NCBI GenBank assembly: GCA_023391005.1
Contig: JAEWBS010000098.1
Location: forward strand, 1-15,670
Length of the DNA stretch: 15,670 nt
Source: Bacillota bacterium
GTDB lineage: Bacteria > Bacillota > Clostridia > Oscillospirales > Ruminococcaceae
Direction: 5' to 3'
In this document: positions 1-5,812 of the stretch, piece after piece
Numbering within the stretch: position 1 is the stretch's first letter
Layout of the letters: the number at the start of each line of letters is the position of its first letter
Program-made: the position numbers and the translations under genes
Notes under the pieces: generated by a model
The model's database searches: none
The model's input: the letters and a program-made list of their open reading frames with translations, nothing else
What the model was told of the DNA's origin: nothing

Positions 1-39
1 TGCTATAATATCGTCGTTGCGGTTGTCGAAGCATCTTAC

Positions 40-126
40 GGAGAGGTGTCCGAGTGGTTTAAGGAGCTGGTCTTGAAAACCAGTGACTCGCGAGAGCCGT
101 GGGTTCGAATCCCACCCTCTCCGCCA
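40..126 (+). tRNA. tRNA-Ser, anticodon UGA
   Basis: The acceptor arms GGAGAGG and CCTCTCC pair perfectly and are followed by discriminator G and an encoded CCA. The anticodon stem CTGGT/ACCAG encloses loop CTTGAAA, giving anticodon TGA. The long variable arm (GACTCGCGAGAG region) is typical of serine tRNA, and the T arm carries GTTCGAATC. It is the host-side flank of the element. Confidence 0.96.
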
Positions 127-176
127 ATTGAACGCCGCAGCGTCCAATTTAATAGCGTTAAGGCGATTACCAATAC

Positions 177-267
177 GGAGATGTACTCAAGTTGGTGACG
201 AGGCGCCCCTGCTAAGGGCGTAGGTCGGGAAACCGGCGCGAGAGTTCGAGTCTCTCCATCTCCGCCA
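177..267 (+). tRNA. tRNA-Ser, anticodon GCU
   Basis: The acceptor arms GGAGATG and CATCTCC pair, followed by G and encoded CCA. The anticodon stem CGCCC/GGGCG encloses loop CTGCTAA, giving anticodon GCT. A long variable arm (GTCGGGAAACCGGC) fits serine. The integrase gene lies about 100 bp downstream and reads towards it, so this tRNA is the likely integration target, its 3' half having been restored by the element. The other attachment site is outside the window, so this is inferred. Confidence 0.96.
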
Positions 268-268
268 G

Positions 269-318
269 AAACCGCATCAGAAAGCCATAAACCGGCTGTC
301 TGGTGCGGTTTTTCTTTT
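269..318 (+). terminator. Rho-independent terminator after the tRNA-Ser genes
   Basis: AAACCGCATCAGA pairs with TCTGGTGCGGTTT (one T-G wobble), with a further inner AGCC/GGCT stem, followed by TTTCTTTTT. It ends transcription of the tRNA pair and would keep read-through from running antisense into the integrase gene. Confidence 0.85.
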
Positions 319-331
319 TGCGATTCACTTA

Positions 332-375
332 TAAAAATTTGATAAAATTTGTTCTACTACTGCTTCTACTACTGC
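332..375. repeat. Tandem short repeats at the integrase 3' end (candidate integrase arm sites)
   Basis: Two stacked repeat pairs are visible. AAAATTTG occurs at 334-341 and 344-351 (10-bp period). A perfect tandem duplication of TTCTACTACTGC occupies 352-363 and 364-375. The second copy covers the last codons and stop of the integrase gene. Short direct repeats beside the integrase and the attachment site are where arm-type binding sites usually lie; that function is inferred. Confidence 0.4.
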
Positions 376-1520
376 TCCTGCGTTTGCTTATTTAGGCTGT
401 TGAGGGCGTCCTTCAAGGGGGTTAAATCGGGCGCTATGTGAATGTATCGCTGTGTGGTTGAGAACTTTGTATGTCGCATAATCTCCCGAATAATTTCCGG
501 GTCTATTTTTTCTGCGGCCAAAGCGGTTGCTGTAGTGTGCCGACAGGCATAAGGCGTCAGATCGCGGCATTTGCAGCGGCGCAAAATCGCATCAAATTCT
601 TTATAAAAATCATCGCGGCGAATATCCAACAGGAATTCTGTTTTGGACAACTCACAAAGGTTTTCCAATACCGGCATTATGACATCGGCAAGAACAATCG
701 GCGTCTCTTTACGCTTTTTTGTCTTTAAGCCACATCCGAGAATTTGCTGGCTCTCCCAATCAATCATGTCTTTGCGGCATTTAATCAGCTCGCCCGGCAT
801 CATGCCGGTGTAGATCATAAGCAAGATATACCCGGTTATAGTGTTACCGCCGGCGTAATCATTCCAAAGGGCCTGCTGCTCCTCGGCGGTGAAGGGTACG
901 GGCTCTTTCTCGTCCAGAGCTGGAAGCACAATAAATTCTGCGAGATTGGTTTTTACATCCTGCTGCGCCGCTGCGCGGGTGTACAGGTGAGATAACACCG
1001 CTTTCATGTCTTTGGCGGGATAAAAGGTGGGGGCTTTTATTTCGACTGTGTCCTGCAAATCGTCTATCGTAAGCTCCGCAATAGGAACGTCGGCTATGTA
1101 TTCCAGTTTATTGTATGCTGTCTTATAATGGGTCTGCTTGCTTTTGGAAAGTTTGAGCATGGCGCTGGTGCTATATCCCTTCCAAAGAGCCGATAGCGTC
1201 ATAACAGGGCGCTGTGGGCGCTTGCTGGCGGGGGACGCTTGCTGACGCAGCATAGGCAAGTATTCTAACGCGTCTTTTTTGGTTTTGAATCCGCTCTTAG
1301 ATCGCCGATCGGGGGCGGGCAGGCCGGTGGTTTTGCTGATCTTCTTTCCGACGGTCACCTCGGCTTTCCAAGTGCCCCCAGCAGTTTTAAATACTGTGCC
1401 GGTACCGTTGCCTCGCGACCTTGGTTTTCGCCCTGCTGGATTGCGGGCTTGCTTCCATCCACAGACATTGCAGTATAGGCTATTTTCTGGTAAATCAGTT
1501 TTGCATTTTATGCAGAACAT
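369..1520 (-). CDS. Tyrosine-type site-specific integrase with N-terminal zinc ribbon
   Basis: A 383-residue integrase that would insert and excise the element at the attachment site. A zinc ribbon opens the protein (C3-x2-C6, C17-x2-C20). Next come an AP2-like arm-binding segment (about 38-90), a SAM-like core-binding domain (about 105-200) and the catalytic domain (about 210-375). Catalytic features seen are a beta-hairpin Lys in GLKTKKRKE, box II Y324-x2-R327, H350 and the nucleophile Y359 in QRYIHI. The box I motif reads TGMMPGE, so Met241 stands where Arg is normally found. The start is ATG at 1520, nine bases after a GAGGAGG site; an upstream in-frame TTG at 1553 lies before that site and is less likely. 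Family assignment is firm; activity is uncertain because of box I. Confidence 0.93.
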   Translation of the reverse strand: MFCIKCKTDLPENSLYCNVCGWKQARNPAGRKPRSRGNGTGTVFKTAGGTWKAEVTVGKKISKTTGLPAPDRRSKSGFKTKKDALEYLPMLRQQASPASKRPQRPVMTLSALWKGYSTSAMLKLSKSKQTHYKTAYNKLEYIADVPIAELTIDDLQDTVEIKAPTFYPAKDMKAVLSHLYTRAAAQQDVKTNLAEFIVLPALDEKEPVPFTAEEQQALWNDYAGGNTITGYILLMIYTGMMPGELIKCRKDMIDWESQQILGCGLKTKKRKETPIVLADVIMPVLENLCELSKTEFLLDIRRDDFYKEFDAILRRCKCRDLTPYACRHTTATALAAEKIDPEIIREIMRHTKFSTTQRYIHIAPDLTPLKDALNSLNKQTQEQ

Positions 1521-1543
1521 AAAAATAAACCTCCTCAGAGTAT

Positions 1544-1555
1544 GCTTGCGCAAGC
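1544..1555. repeat. Perfect 12-bp palindrome upstream of the integrase
   Basis: GCTTGCGCAAGC is its own reverse complement. It lies just upstream of the integrase ribosome-binding site and overlaps the -35 of the plus-strand promoter proposed here. It could be an operator controlling integrase or that promoter; no regulator is identified. Confidence 0.45.
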
Positions 1556-1574
1556 CCTGCGAAGGTGTTATAAT
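1546..1574 (+). promoter_or_regulatory. Putative plus-strand promoter between integrase and immA-like gene
   Basis: The -35 is TTGCGC (1546-1551, weak), followed by a 17-bp spacer and a perfect -10 TATAAT (1569-1574). It points to the strong terminator at 1618-1653, with no convincing ORF between them. Confidence 0.4.
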
Positions 1575-1580
1575 TTACCT

Positions 1581-1653
1581 TGCAGAGCGGCTTTGTTGTG
1601 GGGCCTCTCAAATTGCGTCCCGTCTGGTGTTACAGCACCGGGCGGGATTTTTT
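1581..1653 (+). ncRNA. Candidate short untranslated RNA (about 70 nt)
   Basis: This is inferred from a consensus-like -10 box seven bases before the left end and a strong intrinsic terminator at the right end, on the strand opposite both neighbouring genes. No start codon with a ribosome-binding site is seen inside. No known RNA family is recognised. It may be a small regulatory RNA, or merely a terminator guarding the convergent genes. Confidence 0.3.
1618..1653 (+). terminator. Strong plus-strand intrinsic terminator
   Basis: TCCCGTCTGGTG pairs over 12 bp with CACCGGGCGGGA (two G-U pairs), with a six-base loop and a TTTTTT run. The T run is only on the plus strand, so it stops rightward transcription before it becomes antisense to the metallopeptidase and repressor genes. 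Confidence 0.8.
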
Positions 1654-1656
1654 ATT

Positions 1657-2103
1657 TCAATAATAAATCCCTAATTCAAGTAATCGCGCGTTAACCTCGC
1701 ATACCGATACATTCAAGCAATCGGCCATTTGCCAGTCAGTTAAATACTGTTCTTCATACATCGGCGGGATTCCCCAGAGCAGCTGCGCGGAGAACATATC
1801 TGCCCTATTCTCGTACTTGTTTGGCAGATAGTATGTGTACCTGTCCAAAAACGGCCTATTCATCCCTCTATCGTATATGTAATGACCTAGCTCATGGCCA
1901 CATACAAACGAAGCTGCGCAATCTGACAAAGTGTCAGAAACGAATATCATGTCCGTACCTTCCTCGCGCATATAAAGGCCGCGTAAATCTTCTAATGGAA
2001 CAACAAAGACAGCAATATGTAAAGCAGTGCATATTTCAAAAGGATCGCGGGTGCCGTATTGTCTAGCGATAATATCGGCCTTGTTGGCTACATTCACGAT
2101 CAA
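1657..2103 (-). CDS. ImmA/IrrE family metallopeptidase
   Basis: A 148-residue protein with the zinc-protease motif HELGH within VCGHELGHYIYD and a downstream Glu-rich segment (ENRADMFSAQLL), the usual layout of ImmA/IrrE proteins. Family members cleave the repressor encoded next to them and so induce the mobile element; here that partner is the XRE repressor immediately upstream in the operon. The likely start is the TTG at 2103, directly after the repressor TGA, suggesting translational coupling; a GTG at 2097 is also possible. It is soluble, with no membrane segment seen. Family confidence is high; the cleavage target is inferred from position. Confidence 0.9.
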   Translation of the reverse strand: MIVNVANKADIIARQYGTRDPFEICTALHIAVFVVPLEDLRGLYMREEGTDMIFVSDTLSDCAASFVCGHELGHYIYDRGMNRPFLDRYTYYLPNKYENRADMFSAQLLWGIPPMYEEQYLTDWQMADCLNVSVCEVNARLLELGIYY

Positions 2104-2514
2104 TCACTTCTTATCATTATTAATCTTCCTTGCATATTCTACACCCATTTTAATGGCTTGGCGCAGAGCCTCGAGAGCCTCGGGGCTGGCGGGCTTTCCG
2201 TCGAGCATAAGCGTTCCGCTTTCCTCGTTTGCCATACCCTCTAGTATTTGTTCTACACGCTCATTAACAGATAGCCTGCTGCCCTTTGCGGTAGCGGGCT
2301 TTTCTTTTTGTTCTTCTTTGCCGAGTAAATACTCGGTAGATACGCCGAAGTAGTCAGCGATTTTTTGCGCAGTTTCAAGCTTGACACTCGACCGGCGCCC
2401 CATTTTTAAATCGGTCATTATACTTGGCTGCATACCGATGTCTCGACACATTTTATACCCAGTTATACCGCGTTCTTTGCAAAGTGCCGTGAGTGTTTCA
2501 TACAAAACTGACAT
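2104..2514 (-). CDS. XRE-family phage repressor (ImmR/CI-like)
   Basis: A 136-residue protein. The N-terminal 65 residues form an XRE helix-turn-helix (YKMCRDIGMQPSIMTDLKMG, then ETAQKIADYFGVSTEYLLG). A charged linker and a short helical C-terminal part follow. No LexA-like Ser/Lys self-cleavage domain is visible, in line with proteolysis by the adjacent ImmA-like peptidase. The start is ATG at 2514, nine bases after AAGGGAG; longer reading from 2646 would run through the promoter and operator region and is rejected. It probably represses both promoters in the divergent region. Confidence 0.92.
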   Translation of the reverse strand: MSVLYETLTALCKERGITGYKMCRDIGMQPSIMTDLKMGRRSSVKLETAQKIADYFGVSTEYLLGKEEQKEKPATAKGSRLSVNERVEQILEGMANEESGTLMLDGKPASPEALEALRQAIKMGVEYARKINNDKK

Positions 2515-2572
2515 AATACGTTGCTCCCTTTTAGTCAAACCGTAAAATATACGATTGCGTATTAATTTGGGG

Positions 2573-2601
2573 TTGACTATTATACTATCGCGTAGTATCA
2601 T
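2573..2601 (+). promoter_or_regulatory. Rightward early promoter
   Basis: -35 TTGACT (2573-2578), 17-bp spacer and -10 TATCAT (2596-2601), each one mismatch from consensus. It reads into the Cro-like gene and the long rightward operon. An inverted repeat covers its spacer and -10, so repression by occlusion is likely. Confidence 0.7.
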
Positions 2602-2605
2602 GCAA
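2579..2605 (-). promoter_or_regulatory. Leftward repressor promoter (candidate)
   Basis: On the minus strand a perfect TATAAT (2584 to 2579) is preceded at 15 bp by TTGCAT (2605 to 2600). It lies inside the rightward promoter, so the two would exclude each other. A weaker alternative is TTGAAT (2650-2645), 17 bp, TATACG (2627-2622), whose -10 is covered by an operator-like site. Confidence 0.45.
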
Positions 2606-2696
2606 TTACAGGATACGCGACCGTATAATATTGATTGATGGTACATTCAATATATTACACGTATGCGTAAATGTCAACCTATATGGAGGTGAAATT

Positions 2697-2906
2697 TTGT
2701 CGGAAGTGAAAATTTGTCAATATGGTAAGGAAATCAAAAAGCGCCTTGTCGATATTGACAAGACGCAAGAGTGGCTTATTAGCGAGGTCGCCAAGGACAC
2801 GGGGTTGTATTTTGATCGTTCATACCTCCACAAGGTAATGGCGGGTAAAAACAACAATCCTAAAATTAAGACCAGCATTGAAAAAGTGCTGGGCCTGAGT
2901 AGCTGA
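2697..2906 (+). CDS. Cro-like small XRE regulator
   Basis: A 69-residue, mostly helical protein opening with MSEVKICQYGKEIKKRL and containing a helix-turn-helix-like stretch (QEWLISEVAKDTGLYFDRSY, then LHKVMAGK). It is the first gene of the rightward operon, divergent from the repressor, which is the Cro position. The start is TTG at 2697, five bases after GGAGGTG; the open frame extends upstream to 2631 but lacks a comparable site there. Anti-repressor function is inferred from position and size. Confidence 0.8.
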   Translation: MSEVKICQYGKEIKKRLVDIDKTQEWLISEVAKDTGLYFDRSYLHKVMAGKNNNPKIKTSIEKVLGLSS

Positions 2907-2921
2907 GAAAGGAGGGACCCG

Positions 2922-3152
2922 GTGACACTCGCAGATGTCGAGAAAATTCCTAAAGAAATATTGACCGCGGATGATGTTGCGCCGTATCTCAGTGTCGATC
3001 CAAACGTCATCCGTTGGCAGGCTCAAAACGCGCCCGAGAAGCTGGGGTTTCCAGTTATCGTCTCTAAATCTCGGGTGAAGATTCCTCGCGACGCATTCGT
3101 ATTCTATTGCCGCTATGGCAGGCCGGTGCTTGTCGAAAACGGACAAGCCTAG
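2922..3152 (+). CDS. Excisionase-like / helix-turn-helix DNA-binding protein
   Basis: A 76-residue protein whose core (LTADDVAPYLSVDPNVIRWQ, then KSRVKIPRDAFVFYCRYG) resembles MerR/excisionase-type winged helices: a helix-turn-helix, then a basic strand and a helix. The start is GTG at 2922 after AAAGGAGGG. Its place just after the Cro-like gene and its size fit an excisionase or an early transcription regulator; the sequence does not separate these. Confidence 0.65.
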   Translation: MTLADVEKIPKEILTADDVAPYLSVDPNVIRWQAQNAPEKLGFPVIVSKSRVKIPRDAFVFYCRYGRPVLVENGQA

Positions 3153-3165
3153 AAAGGAGATCAAC

Positions 3166-3753
3166 GTGATAGTCAGACCAACGCGCCCTATACACGCCGC
3201 TCGCAAAGCCTCCCTCAATATCAAGTACGAGTTTACACGCTCAGACGGCGTCTGGATGGTCTTTATCGGCGGCTTTGTTGCACTTACCCCATCTATCCTT
3301 GGGACCACCTATTTTTGCCCGCTGGCGGCTGTCGTGTGGTCGCTGATAGGCACAGGCGGCATATGGGTAGGTATCCAAATTATCAAGAAAGGAGCGAAGC
3401 GCGTGGACGTTATCAACTACATAAAACCCGGGCGCGCCAACGCCGTGACCCGCGCGCAGTTGGTCAGTCTCACCGGCATGGACGACAGGCAGGTGCGCGA
3501 CGAGATCAAGCGGCTGCGCGATTCTGGAGAATTTATCATCAGCACATCCCGCGCGTCGGGATACTGGTTTGCCGAGACAGACGAGGAGGTGCAACGGTTT
3601 TTGGATGAATCGGAGCGGCGTACAAAATCCCAGCAGTACGCAAAAATCCGGCAGCGGCTGGCCGGGAACTCGGGAGAAAGGCTTGTGTCTGTCGTGGCCC
3701 ATTATCGGCACCTTAAAAAGCCGTTAGAGGTAGACGAGCAGGTGAGACTATGA
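3166..3753 (+). CDS. Two-segment membrane protein fused to a winged-helix DNA-binding domain
   Basis: A 195-residue protein from GTG 3166 (AAAGGAGA site upstream). Residues about 29-49 and 52-73 are hydrophobic and rich in Gly, Ile and Val, so two membrane segments are likely. Residues 80-195 (YIKPGRANAVTRAQLVSLTG, then DDRQVRDEIKRLRDSGEFII) look like a winged helix of the kind seen as stand-alone phage proteins. At the junction an internal AAAGGAG lies eight bases before an in-frame GTG (3403), so a 116-residue soluble form may also be made. It may be a natural fusion of two genes; DNA target unknown. Confidence 0.65.
   Translation: MIVRPTRPIHAARKASLNIKYEFTRSDGVWMVFIGGFVALTPSILGTTYFCPLAAVVWSLIGTGGIWVGIQIIKKGAKRVDVINYIKPGRANAVTRAQLVSLTGMDDRQVRDEIKRLRDSGEFIISTSRASGYWFAETDEEVQRFLDESERRTKSQQYAKIRQRLAGNSGERLVSVVAHYRHLKKPLEVDEQVRL
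3388..3405 (+). promoter_or_regulatory. Internal ribosome-binding site and GTG start within the membrane/winged-helix gene
   Basis: AAAGGAG (3388-3394), an eight-base spacer and GTG (3403-3405) in the same frame as the surrounding gene. The spacing is ideal, and the site sits exactly between the hydrophobic part and the winged-helix part, so independent initiation of the DNA-binding half is plausible. Confidence 0.5.
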
Positions 3754-4055
3754 GACTGATTGACGCGGACGGCTTGAAACTGGCAGTATCCGATTTTTGG
3801 AAGTCATGGAACGGAAGCCTGCCGGAGCTTTTAAAACTGATTGATAGCGCCCCCACAATCGACGCCGCCCCGGTGGTGCATGGGGAGTGGGTTCCCGACA
3901 AGGCGACAATAAAATGTACTGGCTGCGGATTTGGAATGTTTAAGGAGGGGTATTTCTTCATGGATGGCGAATGTTTTTCCGCAAATGATGGAACATTTAC
4001 CCCGTTTTATTGCCCCAACTGTGGCGCTCGAATGGATGGTGACACACATGGTTGA
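3750..4055 (+). CDS. Phage zinc-ribbon protein (MRLIDAD type)
   Basis: A 101-residue protein starting MRLIDADGLK, with an IDSAPTIDAAPVVHGEW linker and a C-terminal zinc ribbon (C56-x2-C59 and C88-x2-C91 in YCPNCGARMD). Proteins of this plan recur in early regions of Clostridia phages with no settled function. The ATG overlaps the upstream TGA (ATGA), so translation is coupled. Confidence 0.75.
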   Translation: MRLIDADGLKLAVSDFWKSWNGSLPELLKLIDSAPTIDAAPVVHGEWVPDKATIKCTGCGFGMFKEGYFFMDGECFSANDGTFTPFYCPNCGARMDGDTHG

Positions 4056-4467
4056 TGAATCCCAAGTCGTTGCTGATTACAAACGGACTGAGAGTATACC
4101 CAAGACCGCCCAGCTTAACGGAATCCCTAACTATAGGGTTGCTGAAATCCTTAACCGTCATGGGTATCCTGTAGAGATTAAGCCAAGAGCCGAAAAACCA
4201 AGAGCGCCAAAGGCCCCCGACAAGCGAGAAGTAGCAATGGAAATAGCGCGGGAAAGGATGATCGAGAAAGCTGCCAAGCGCGCCGAAGAAAACGCCGCAA
4301 TCAAAGTGATGTTGGAGCGAGGTCTGCCCCAAACCGAGATTGCCGCACGCATGAATTTAAGCGCCTCCGCGGTATTTTACCGCAAGATGGAGATTTACGA
4401 GCCAGAAAAGTATCAGGAACACAAAAGGAAATGCTACGAATACCAAAAGGAAAAAGCCGCCAAGTGA
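4048..4467 (+). CDS. Double helix-turn-helix DNA-binding protein
   Basis: A 139-residue basic protein. Residues about 6-40 (VVADYKRTESIPKTAQLNGI, then PNYRVAEILNRHGY) form a resolvase/transposase-like helix-turn-helix. A Lys/Arg/Ala-rich helical linker follows, and a second helix-turn-helix lies at about 94-125 (LPQTEIAARMNLSASAVFYR). ATG 4048 overlaps the end of the preceding gene by eight bases; reading from further upstream (3931) would overlap it fully and is unlikely. Probably an early regulator; target unknown. Confidence 0.65.
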   Translation: MVDESQVVADYKRTESIPKTAQLNGIPNYRVAEILNRHGYPVEIKPRAEKPRAPKAPDKREVAMEIARERMIEKAAKRAEENAAIKVMLERGLPQTEIAARMNLSASAVFYRKMEIYEPEKYQEHKRKCYEYQKEKAAK

Positions 4468-4486
4468 GTGCAAGTCACTAAGCGGC
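4456..4486 (-). terminator. Leftward-facing intrinsic terminator
   Basis: GCCGC (4456-4460) pairs with GCGGC (4482-4486), and inside it AGTGA pairs with TCACT. Read on the minus strand the stem is followed by TTTTTCC. It would stop antisense transcription entering the early genes; on the plus strand there is no T run. Confidence 0.45.
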
Positions 4487-4502
4487 AAGCGAATTAAAAT
4501 CA

Positions 4503-4526
4503 CCTGCATTATAGCAGGGGGAGGGG
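4503..4526 (+). promoter_or_regulatory. Small hairpin abutting the ribosome-binding site of the replication module
   Basis: CCTGC-ATTATA-GCAGG (4503-4518) is a perfect five-bp stem whose 3' arm runs into GGGGGAGGGG (4517-4526), the Shine-Dalgarno site of the small ORF at 4538. It may tune initiation or mark a processing site. Confidence 0.3.
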
Positions 4527-4537
4527 ATGTTGTCAAT

Positions 4538-4705
4538 ATGGATATGGTTATAGCGGCAATGCGGCCATTTTATGAGCAGCTAGCCAAGCGCGACGATCAT
4601 AACCGGCGCGAGATGCAAAAACTCTTTGACCGTACCAGCCCGGTGCGGCAGGACGATAGAGACACCGACATTGTTTTTGGGAGGGTCAATAATGAAACTT
4701 TATGA
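4538..4705 (+). CDS. Small hypothetical protein (55 aa)
   Basis: A reading frame starting MDMVIAAMRPFYEQLAKRDD, charged and helical, ending in VFGRVNNETL. A purine-rich GGGGGAGGGG site ends 11 bases before the ATG, and a second ATG is two codons in. It fills the only gap between the early regulators and the Gp157 gene and overlaps the latter's start by 14 bases, as operon genes here commonly do. The function is not recognised, and it could be chance, though its codon use resembles its neighbours. Confidence 0.45.
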   Translation: MDMVIAAMRPFYEQLAKRDDHNRREMQKLFDRTSPVRQDDRDTDIVFGRVNNETL

Positions 4706-5171
4706 GATCGCAGAAGCTTTCAGGGCTTTTATGGAGGCCGTAAACGCTGGGGAGATACCCGAGGAGGCCATACCCGATACGCTTGCAGGCATCGAGGGCG
4801 AGTTTGAGGATAAGGCCGAGAACATCGCCAAAATCATCGCATGCAACAAGGGCGATATCGCGGGCTATGAGTTGGAAATTGACCGGCTCACAAAGCTGAG
4901 GGATGCCGCCAAGAACCAGAATACACGGCTGAACGCTTATCTTTTTGAGCAGATGAAGGCTATAAAGAAAGAAAAGTTTAAAACACCTTTGTTCGGCTTT
5001 TCAATCTGCAAAAACGGCGGCTTGCAGCCTATGGAGATCACAGGGGATGTGCCGGAGCAGTACACCAGGTCGGAACCGGACAACGAGAAAATTCGCAAAG
5101 CACTTTCTGACGGCGAGGTGCTGACCTTTGCCAACTTCAAGGAGCGCGGCGAACACCTTCGAATCAGATAG
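4692..5171 (+). CDS. Siphovirus Gp157 family protein
   Basis: A 159-residue protein starting MKLYEIAEAFRAFMEAVN. A long charged coiled-coil-like middle (about 40-95, IAKIIACNKGDIAGYELEID, then RLTKLRDAAKNQ) leads to a beta-rich end (TPLFGFSICKNGG, then ALSDGEVLTFANFKERGEHL) matching the Sipho_Gp157 plan. Members occur in phage replication modules beside RecA-like ATPases and have been linked to phage-resistance phenotypes in Streptococcus; the biochemical role is unclear. The start is ATG 4692 after GGGAGG; the frame upstream to 4626 lacks a good site. Confidence 0.85.
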   Translation: MKLYEIAEAFRAFMEAVNAGEIPEEAIPDTLAGIEGEFEDKAENIAKIIACNKGDIAGYELEIDRLTKLRDAAKNQNTRLNAYLFEQMKAIKKEKFKTPLFGFSICKNGGLQPMEITGDVPEQYTRSEPDNEKIRKALSDGEVLTFANFKERGEHLRIR

Positions 5172-5182
5172 GAAGTGAAATA

Positions 5183-5812
5183 ATGGGTATACCTGTATTA
5201 ATTATGGGTCCGTCTGGTTCCGGTAAGTCGACTTCTATGCGTAACTTTAAATCCGGTGAGCTGGGAATTATCAACGTCAGCCGCAAGCCGCTCCCATTTC
5301 GCACTGATTTAAAGCCGTTTTGTTCCGACAATTACGCGCAGATTGATGCTGTAATCAGAAAGGCTAAAACCAAATCAATAGTAATTGATGATTGCCAATA
5401 TCTCATGGCGAACGAGTTTATGCGCAATGCAAAAATTACTGGATACCAGAAGTTTACCGACATTGCGCTTAATTTTTGGACGCTAATTCAGGTTGTAGTC
5501 AATGAGCTGCCGGACGATTCAATTGTTTACTTTATGGCGCATACCGAGCTTGATGCGAATGGTAACGAGAAGATGAAAACCATAGGCAAGATGCTCGATG
5601 AAAAAATCACTCTCGAAGGGCTTTTCACCGTCGTTTTAAAAACCTTCGTCAAGGATGGCAAGTACGGTTTTACCACGCAGTCCAACGGATCAGACACCGT
5701 AAAAAGCCCTATCGGCATGTTCCCACCTGAAATAGATAACGACCTGAAAATGGTCGACACCACAATTCGCGAATACTGGAATTTAAATAACATCAAGGAG
5801 GACACGAAATAA
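5183..5812 (+). CDS. AAA/RecA-like phage ATPase (Sak4-type, AAA_24)
   Basis: A 209-residue ATPase with Walker A GPSGSGKST (9-17) and Walker B IVIDD (66-70), preceded by MGIPVLIM. The single RecA-fold core, an HTELDANGNEK sensor-like loop and the C-terminal GMFPPEIDNDL match the phage Sak4/AAA_24 group. These proteins act in single-strand annealing and recombination-linked replication, normally with a phage SSB; the next gene is a candidate for that partner. RBS GGAAGTG precedes ATG 5183, and the TAA overlaps the next ATG by one base. Confidence 0.85.
   Translation: MGIPVLIMGPSGSGKSTSMRNFKSGELGIINVSRKPLPFRTDLKPFCSDNYAQIDAVIRKAKTKSIVIDDCQYLMANEFMRNAKITGYQKFTDIALNFWTLIQVVVNELPDDSIVYFMAHTELDANGNEKMKTIGKMLDEKITLEGLFTVVLKTFVKDGKYGFTTQSNGSDTVKSPIGMFPPEIDNDLKMVDTTIREYWNLNNIKEDTK

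Larger units (their letters stand above)
2549..2626. promoter_or_regulatory. Operator-like inverted repeats (ATACG-N4-CGTAT)
   Basis: Two 14-bp sites share the form ATACG-N4-CGTAT, at 2549-2562 and 2613-2626. Between them a related 17-bp inverted repeat ATACTA-TCGCG-TAGTAT (2582-2598) covers the spacer and -10 of the rightward promoter. Extra half sites occur at 2516-2520 (ATACG, at the repressor start) and 2660-2664 (CGTAT). Repeated dyads between a repressor and a Cro-like gene are the expected targets of both proteins; binding is inferred. Confidence 0.6.

Noticed and set aside
1279..1674. 131-codon plus-strand open frame across the integrase 5' end
   Set aside because: It is antisense to the integrase zinc-ribbon coding region and runs through the terminator; no ribosome-binding site.
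2631..2696. Upstream extension of the Cro-like gene
   Set aside because: It is in frame but lies in the promoter leader; a strong GGAGGTG site directs initiation at TTG 2697.
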